64,000 nt of DNA from Liolophura sinensis (taxonomy: Eukaryota; Mollusca; Polyplacophora; Chitonida; Chitonidae): positions 3,904,373-3,968,372 of the forward strand of contig NC_088306.1 in NCBI RefSeq assembly GCF_032854445.1, written 5' to 3'. The position numbers were made by a program, and so were the translations under genes. Within the stretch, counting starts at the first letter, position 1. Each line of letters begins with the position of its first letter. Under the pieces are notes generated by a model. That model did not search any database, was not told the DNA's origin, and was given only the letters and a program-made list of their open reading frames with translations. Positions 58,901-64,000 of this stretch are shown here, one piece after another.

Positions 58901-61900
58901 TTTGACCTAGATGGAAAGTGTGATTCGATTCGTGTGGACTGACTTGCTTTTCTGTGTCTTGTTAAAGTAAACCAAAGTTTGAACAAAAACAAATAAGATT
59001 TACATCAACTATGGTATTGTGTTTAAGTCTGACATTTGTGAGGGCATTTACTCCAGCTGTATTACAGGATAGAAACACTACCCAAATTTGTGATGATTTG
59101 CTTTCGTCTGATACACTGTATTTCATTTGATAAAAAGTTTATTTCCGAGCAGTTATATGCATAATAGGCATTACACGTAATATTTTCCCAGCCTCTTTTG
59201 GAATTATAAACTGAAAATACTTTTTGTATAATTTGGGTGACTTGTATTGTTGTAGGCTATAAAGCGGACCATCGACAAGAAGACAGTGGATGTGTACAAC
59301 CTGTTTAATGATGAGCTGAACTCAGTGAAGAAGGAGTTCACTCAGAAGGCGTTCATCCAGAGCTCTGAGCACCCGCACTTCTCTGGGTCTGCTGCTTGGG
59401 CGAGGATGTTGAAGAAGAGAGTAGAGAGAAGCATGATGGTGAGTGACGCAGTTCTTTTTGGAGACATCAGGATTTTCATAGCATGTAATGTTTGACCAAA
59501 AAAGCCAAAACTAGTCATTACACTAATGGAGGTAAGCTAGTAGAAAATATTTCACCTGATTTTGTCAAAAAGACACTCTTCTCTGCATTAAGAAGTTTTA
59601 TCTGGTACAAAATCTCAATTTTTTTTCACCAATTCCGTACTGTAGTTTAACTTTGTACATCAGGACGATTAGGTGGTGAAAATTCCATGAAATTATGTGT
59701 GATTTACTTGAGTTATAACTAGATAAAGAAAGCTGATAAGGAAATCAAGATCAACATAATCTTTGATCAAGAACCATGCATGAACCATGCACTGTAGTTC
59801 AAGTGTCCTATAAAAATACCAGACGGAAATATTTTTTTCAAAAAGTTCAACAAAAGATCGACTATTTGTTTGTACATCCTGGAGAGCTGTTTATGTGGTT
59901 TAATTGAAGTCATATATCTCTTATAAGTACCAAATTAAAATACATTGTCTTTGAGAAATTAAAGATTTTCTTTATGTTTGTACCGCCCTTTGTTGTTAAG
60001 TGCTGTGAGAAACGGAACTGCACTTTGGCTGGATCAGGGGAGATAACTGTTGGGGTCAAGGGGCATAACCCTGATTTGTATTTTTTTTGTTTCCAGATCC
60101 TGGATAGAGCTCACTTCCTTCCACAGATAGGGTCAGGAGATGAAACACGGTCACAGTACCAGCAGCTGTGTATAGCCCTGGATGAGTACACCAGGAAAAC
60201 ATTCACAGAGTGGTCACAGAGTATTGACAAGGTATTCTTATTAACTTACGTGTTTGTACAACTTTTGTTAATTGTAAAGCTACATCTGGCATTTTTTGAA
60301 GTGATTACATTCAGGGAAATGCATAGAAAGTCTGTTTTAGCTAAAACTAATTTGCACAACAGTTTTCACAATCAAAAACAAATCCAAATTGGGAAACAGA
60401 ATTGATGATTGCAGTTGAGTGTAAAATATTTATGAGTTTTCTAACAGTTTTATGCCTATTTTATATTAATTGATTTTATTTAGTTAAATAATTTTCTAAA
60501 CTGCAAACCAGTGGGTAATACATACATGTACCTATGACTATGTTGACGCATTTTCTCTTGTTACGTGCTAAGAAACAGAGATATACTCATGTAAGTTGGC
60601 ATTGATGAACTGGGTGATTCTCTTGCTTTCTCTCTGATAAATTTGTTTCTTCCAGCCTCGAGAACATTTTCATTCTTGAAAGTCTTAAAGAGAGTTTAAA
60701 AGTGTGCTGTGATATGCTTGTGTGATCTTTCTCCTTCAAAAGAAGACATTTATATCTCCCAGCTTAAGAAAAGTCGCAAAAAGAACAATATCTTAAAAAG
60801 AATGCTTGATTTTGATATTAAACCTTCCAGTGGGTGTCTAAAATGGAGCACTGTTTTGTCTGGTTGACATGCTTGCCTTTCATCCACATGAATGTACAAG
60901 GTTTTGATTCAATCCAAGCCTCTGACAGAGAATTTAGTGCGGCTATTCAGGCATTTCAGGTTTTGTTACATGAAGTTTGTCTGTGAAATCATTTGCCTTA
61001 CACGAATATGGCACATTTTTTGAACTCACTCTGCCGGTGAAGAGTTTGTCAGTATCTTGCCAAAGGTTGATGGTTTATTTCAGATACTAAGGTTGTAAAG
61101 CTGATTGTCATTGTATACACGAGAAATATTTGTGTATGGCATTATCCCCTTGTTAATTGAAGTAATGAATAATTTTCTTTCCAATTTAATGAGTAATAGG
61201 TACATGCAGGACAGATTTACCGATAGTGTCAATTAATTAATATGCTTTATTCACGTTATAACCCACATTTTTCCAACAATTTTGTCTGTCAGTCTAGGGT
61301 ATGTTTCTTCCTTTTTTCTCTCCCCTGTAGGAGCCCTCAAAACTGCTGGAGGTACCTCTGATGTGCAAGAGTGCAGAAAGACCACCCATGATTGACATCA
61401 ACTTTGACAAGTAAGACATAAGAAAATCTTTTTTATTCAGTGATTTGTGAAGTGACATTAATTTTATTACCCTTTAATCCTTCTGTGTAATCTAGATATT
61501 TCCCTTGTTCTGACATGAACGAAGTGTAGGAGGCTGTAGGTGGGAAGGTCTGCCAGCAACCTGCGGATGGTCATGAGTTTTCCCCGGGCTCTGCTTGGTT
61601 TCCTCCCACCGTAATGCTCATCGCTATAAGTGAAATATTCTTCGTATGGCATAAAACACCAATCAAATAAATAAATAATATCAGAAGGTCTATTCAGCTC
61701 CTTGTTTCAATAAATGTACACGTGTTTTACTCTTGTTGTGTAGGAGCTTACTGAAGATGTTCCAGGAGATCCACTACTGGGAACGGCTCATGTTTGAGAT
61801 CCCTCACTACGCCAATGATGTCTACAACAAGCGTGAGGATCTGAGGGGACTGCGAGAACACGTGCTGCTGGTTGTCAGGGACTACAATAGGTCAGAGTTC

Positions 61901-63819
61901 ATACAGCAACAGATTGTGTAATGTGATATGAAGGCTTGACTTTTGTTTTTCTGGATTCTAGCAGAAATATATTTTCCTTCATATTATTTGGGGAATATTA
62001 AAGCCAGATAGGATTTTTTCAGTGGAACTGCTTCGGTGGCATTGTATTTAAAGCTCTGCCTTGAAGTTGAGAGACTAAAATCAAACCTAACACCATACCA
62101 AAGACTTTAAAGGTGGTACTTGTTTGGTACTTTGCAAAAAGAGATAAGAGCAAGGAAACTGGCCAATTCCACAAAGACATATTTGATTTTAATCAAAATT
62201 TGAAATACGAGCTTAAAGGTTATGTTTTAGTTTTGTACAGTGAAATTTTGTTCACCTCATCTGTGTTATTTTAAGCCGAATGTGTCCAAATTGAAACTTT
62301 CAGTACCCAGAACTGAGTGTTGTGGAAAGATTGTAATTTTTAACTTAAGTCAGAAGCAGCCTTGTGGCCCTGTGTCAGTAGAACGTCATTGTGGAGGAAG
62401 GAGGGGGAGGATGTCATCTCTGATGTCCCCGGCGTGATATTTTAGTGGAGGTAGCTCTTTGTTGACATGGACTTGCCCTGCCACAAGAAGACATATACAC
62501 GCCTAATGACTCCAGCTGATCCTCACCGTTATTTGACTGAAAAATGGCATGAAAATCCAATCATACATAGATACATGTTCAGGTGAACATAAGTACTAAG
62601 GTACAAAACAGGTGTAATATAGGACACACTAAAACACATTGATATTTATGCTTACATGTGTTCTAAAACATGCCAGACTTTGATTTTGACTTTGGATGTT
62701 CAATTCTGAGTCTGGTTTATCTGTTTTGATGCCACTAATCGGACTTTAGTCGTAAAGTACACATGATTTACTTAATCACCAAGTAAATCATGAGTACTTT
62801 ATATCTGTATGACCCACATTATAAAGGAACTGTTGAGCCTCACATAGTACTTCATATTGAATACAGAATCATAGCTGCTCTGTCTCTGGAGGAAAGATGT
62901 CTGTTCAGGGAGAGAATTCGGTCGCTGGACAAGAAGATCCACCCAGGCCTGACAAAGCTCACCTGGGCATCCAAGGGCATATCTGATTTCTTTGTCAATG
63001 AGTGCAGAAAGGATGCCAGCAAGGTAAGCACATGGTCAAAGTTTACCATCTTGTGGGTTCTCCCATTTGTTGGGTGATAACAGTTTTGCAAAGCTTTTGA
63101 GGCTGTTTGTACAGTCAAACTTTCATTGAAGCCCACTTGTTTTCTATCAGTTTGGTGTCCGTATACATGTTTGTACATCACAAGCCGGGAAATTTTGTCA
63201 GTAACTTGCCAAAGGTCAGGGGTTTTTACCCAGGCATTCCAGTTTCCTCCACCCTTCAAACTTACTGCCCGTCGTGTAAGTGAAAATTCTGGACTAAGGC
63301 AATGAAATAAATGGGAATAAATAGCAGTGCAAGGTCTGTAAAGCTTGTTCTGGTATCTATGGCTGTAGTGTTAGTCATGTGGTTTGGATTTATTTATTTG
63401 ATTGGTGTTTTATGCCGTACCCAACGATATTTCACTTCTAGCAACCAGCATTATGATGGGAGGAAACCGGGCAGAACCCGGGACAAACCCACGACCCTCC
63501 ACAGGCTCCTGGCAGACCTTCCCACCTATGGCGATTGTGGTTTGGAAGGTACACTTTTTATAGTACTCAGGCCACATGACTCCACTTTCTTCTACAGTGT
63601 AAGTCAGGTATCATTGAGTATCATTGGTACAGTAGCCAGCCCTAACCCCAATCAAGTTACTAACGATACAGGTGTGGATTTCAGGTTCAGACAATAGTGG
63701 ACGATTACAAAGGTGCTAACATGTCCATCTCCAAGAACTGTGTGAAGATCAGTGAGCTTCTACTGGTCAGCATTGACTCCACAAAGGTGTACGTCAAGCT
63801 GGAGTTTGATACACAACAG
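49925..63819 (+). CDS. DNAH2: Dynein axonemal heavy chain 2, N-terminal 16 coding exons (partial)
   Basis: Exons: 49925-50096, 50621-50727, 51172-51520, 52385-52549, 53001-53239, 54194-54385, 56384-56521, 56737-56844, 57942-58147, 58746-58875, 59256-59438, 60097-60231, 61331-61410, 61744-61890, 62867-63023, 63685-63819. All borders are GT-AG and phases agree, giving 881 codons. The protein starts with a Ser/Thr/Pro/Lys-rich tail. It then follows vertebrate DNAH2 closely: LHKFLASLTDTRWKMEG, MIHWARQIKEVL, GPLEEIEFWRNRC, SSIFAQVDAFVQRCKDL, FRAGIKDLEVM, RIRSLDKKIHPGL. This is the tail (DHC_N1) that dimerises and binds intermediate chains. The motor domain (AAA ring, stalk) lies beyond the window in a protein of about 4400 residues. 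DNAH2 is an inner-arm heavy chain of motile cilia and sperm flagella. The start ATG follows an acceptor at 49884. An odd acceptor duplication precedes exon 9. Confidence 0.92.
50376..50412 (+). mobile_element. SINE family A tail remnant in DNAH2 intron 1
   Basis: TATGGTGTAAAACACCAATC followed by AAGCAGATAAATCAG matches only the end of the family. Confidence 0.5.
54590..55614 (-). pseudogene. Broken LINE (CR1/L2-like) endonuclease fragment in DNAH2 intron 6
   Basis: The minus strand encodes ITASWLHPDIEDYFDIPGF, then RKGGGVICYIKND, typical of the apurinic-type endonuclease of non-LTR retrotransposons. After a stop and frameshift near 54730 the frame continues with NLFNEHLQIVHGK and LGDFNTDLF (about 54606-54635). 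Upstream, LPPFHGTDYNFD and WVCTTCLQSN resemble the region preceding the endonuclease in CR1-like elements. Reverse transcriptase was not found. The fragment is opposite in direction to DNAH2 and cannot be functional. Confidence 0.7.
56974..57964 (+). repeat. 83-bp tandem array duplicating the DNAH2 exon 9 splice acceptor
   Basis: The unit is TAGTATCCTTCATTCCTGGC AG|GTGTGTGAAGGTCAGATACA...TTGAATTCTTAGGTCATGTA. Exon-like starts follow AG at 57032, 57115, 57198, 57281, 57364, 57447, 57530, 57613, 57695, 57777, 57859, and finally at the real exon start 57942. Spacing is 83 bp, or 82 bp in the last units. Each copy carries polypyrimidine-AG plus about 24 nt of exon 9-like sequence and then diverges. 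In the exon 8 frame the decoys examined read VCEGQIHF, three more codons and a stop (TAG). Confidence 0.95.
57942..58147 (+). CDS. DNAH2: DNAH2 exon 9, true acceptor at the end of the array
   Basis: Only this copy continues as dynein: VCEAQIHFARREDGNRT, then HFPGQKGPEIARGLLEIEA, LNQLRQVKSTILDVKAT and HDDYNR. It matches the corresponding DNAH2 segment and joins exon 10 (FRAGIKDLEVM) in phase 2. The preceding 11 look-alike acceptors share the first eight codons. Confidence 0.92.
61531..61682 (+). mobile_element. SINE family A in DNAH2 intron 13
   Basis: GTGGGAAGGTCTGCCAGCAA, CCTGCGGATGGTCATGAGTT, GGTTTCCTCCCACCGTAATG, a tail with AAATAAATAAATAA. The tRNA-like head is missing. Confidence 0.8.
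62754..62800. repeat. Inverted repeat, 20-bp arms, in DNAH2 intron 14
   Basis: AAAGTACACATGATTTACTT and AAGTAAATCATGAGTACTTT pair with one mismatch around a 7-nt loop. Confidence 0.8.
63388..63538 (-). mobile_element. SINE family A in DNAH2 intron 15
   Basis: Reverse orientation: ATTTATTTGATTGGTGTTTT, TGGGAGGAAACCGGGCAGAA, CAGACCTTCCCACCTATGGC. A degenerate relative may lie at 63240-63305. Confidence 0.8.
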
Positions 63820-64000
63820 GTAAAGTTGTACTCTCACACGGGAAATGACTGAAAATTTCGCATACTTAATATTGCATTTTTAGAGACATATGTACCCTAA
63901 AACCTTTTCAACCACCACTGTGACCGATATTTTTAGACATTCTGAGGGAACTTTGGGGTTTCGAGAAATAATCTGCACAGTTTCATGAACCTTGCATCTA

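Overview
This is a gene-poor, repeat-rich animal nuclear window. Exons have GT-AG introns, tRNA-derived SINEs recur throughout, and there is an intact Ty3/gypsy-type LTR retrotransposon. The SINE body, which reads GGTGTTTTACGCCGTACTC in its reverse orientation, resembles interspersed repeats I associate with bivalves and other marine lophotrochozoans. A mollusc-like host is therefore an inference, not a demonstrated identity.

Layout. 1-10 kb is a patchwork of diverged copies of one dispersed unit: direct copies at 1-2705 and 3991-6360, and an inverted copy near 9240-9700. These surround a long TA palindrome and two related satellites (51 bp and 66 bp). 11.57-13.48 kb is a 30-bp satellite. 16.2-20.3 kb holds nested SINEs, two loci of a 54-bp satellite and one complete SINE. 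25.8-29.3 kb has a triplicated tRNA-like repeat, a GGTGT array and a MITE. 37.2-48.7 kb is SINE, microsatellite and minisatellite DNA.

Two protein-coding genes can be reconstructed with every splice phase consistent. (1) On the minus strand, about 43.25 to 21.78 kb, lies a CNBD2-like cyclic-nucleotide-binding protein of about 499 residues. It has two alternative or duplicated 130-bp first coding exons (43119-43248 and 37718-37847), and both fit the same second exon. (2) On the plus strand from 49925 to the window end lie the first 16 coding exons (881 codons) of the axonemal dynein heavy chain DNAH2, which continues past the window. Axonemal dynein indicates a ciliated or flagellated animal.

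Between the first exons and exon 2 of the CNBD2-like gene, antisense to it, sits a complete LTR retrotransposon (30098-37158). Its LTRs look identical apart from a 1-nt indel, and it has one 1600-codon gag-pol ORF. Integrase lies before reverse transcriptase, which is the Gmr1-type order, and Gag has a SCAN-like segment.

The most unusual local structure is in DNAH2: an 83-bp tandem array (about 56974-57964) that copies the 3' splice site and start of exon 9, leaving 11 decoy acceptors upstream of the real one. If used, each decoy inspected would run into a stop after 11 codons.
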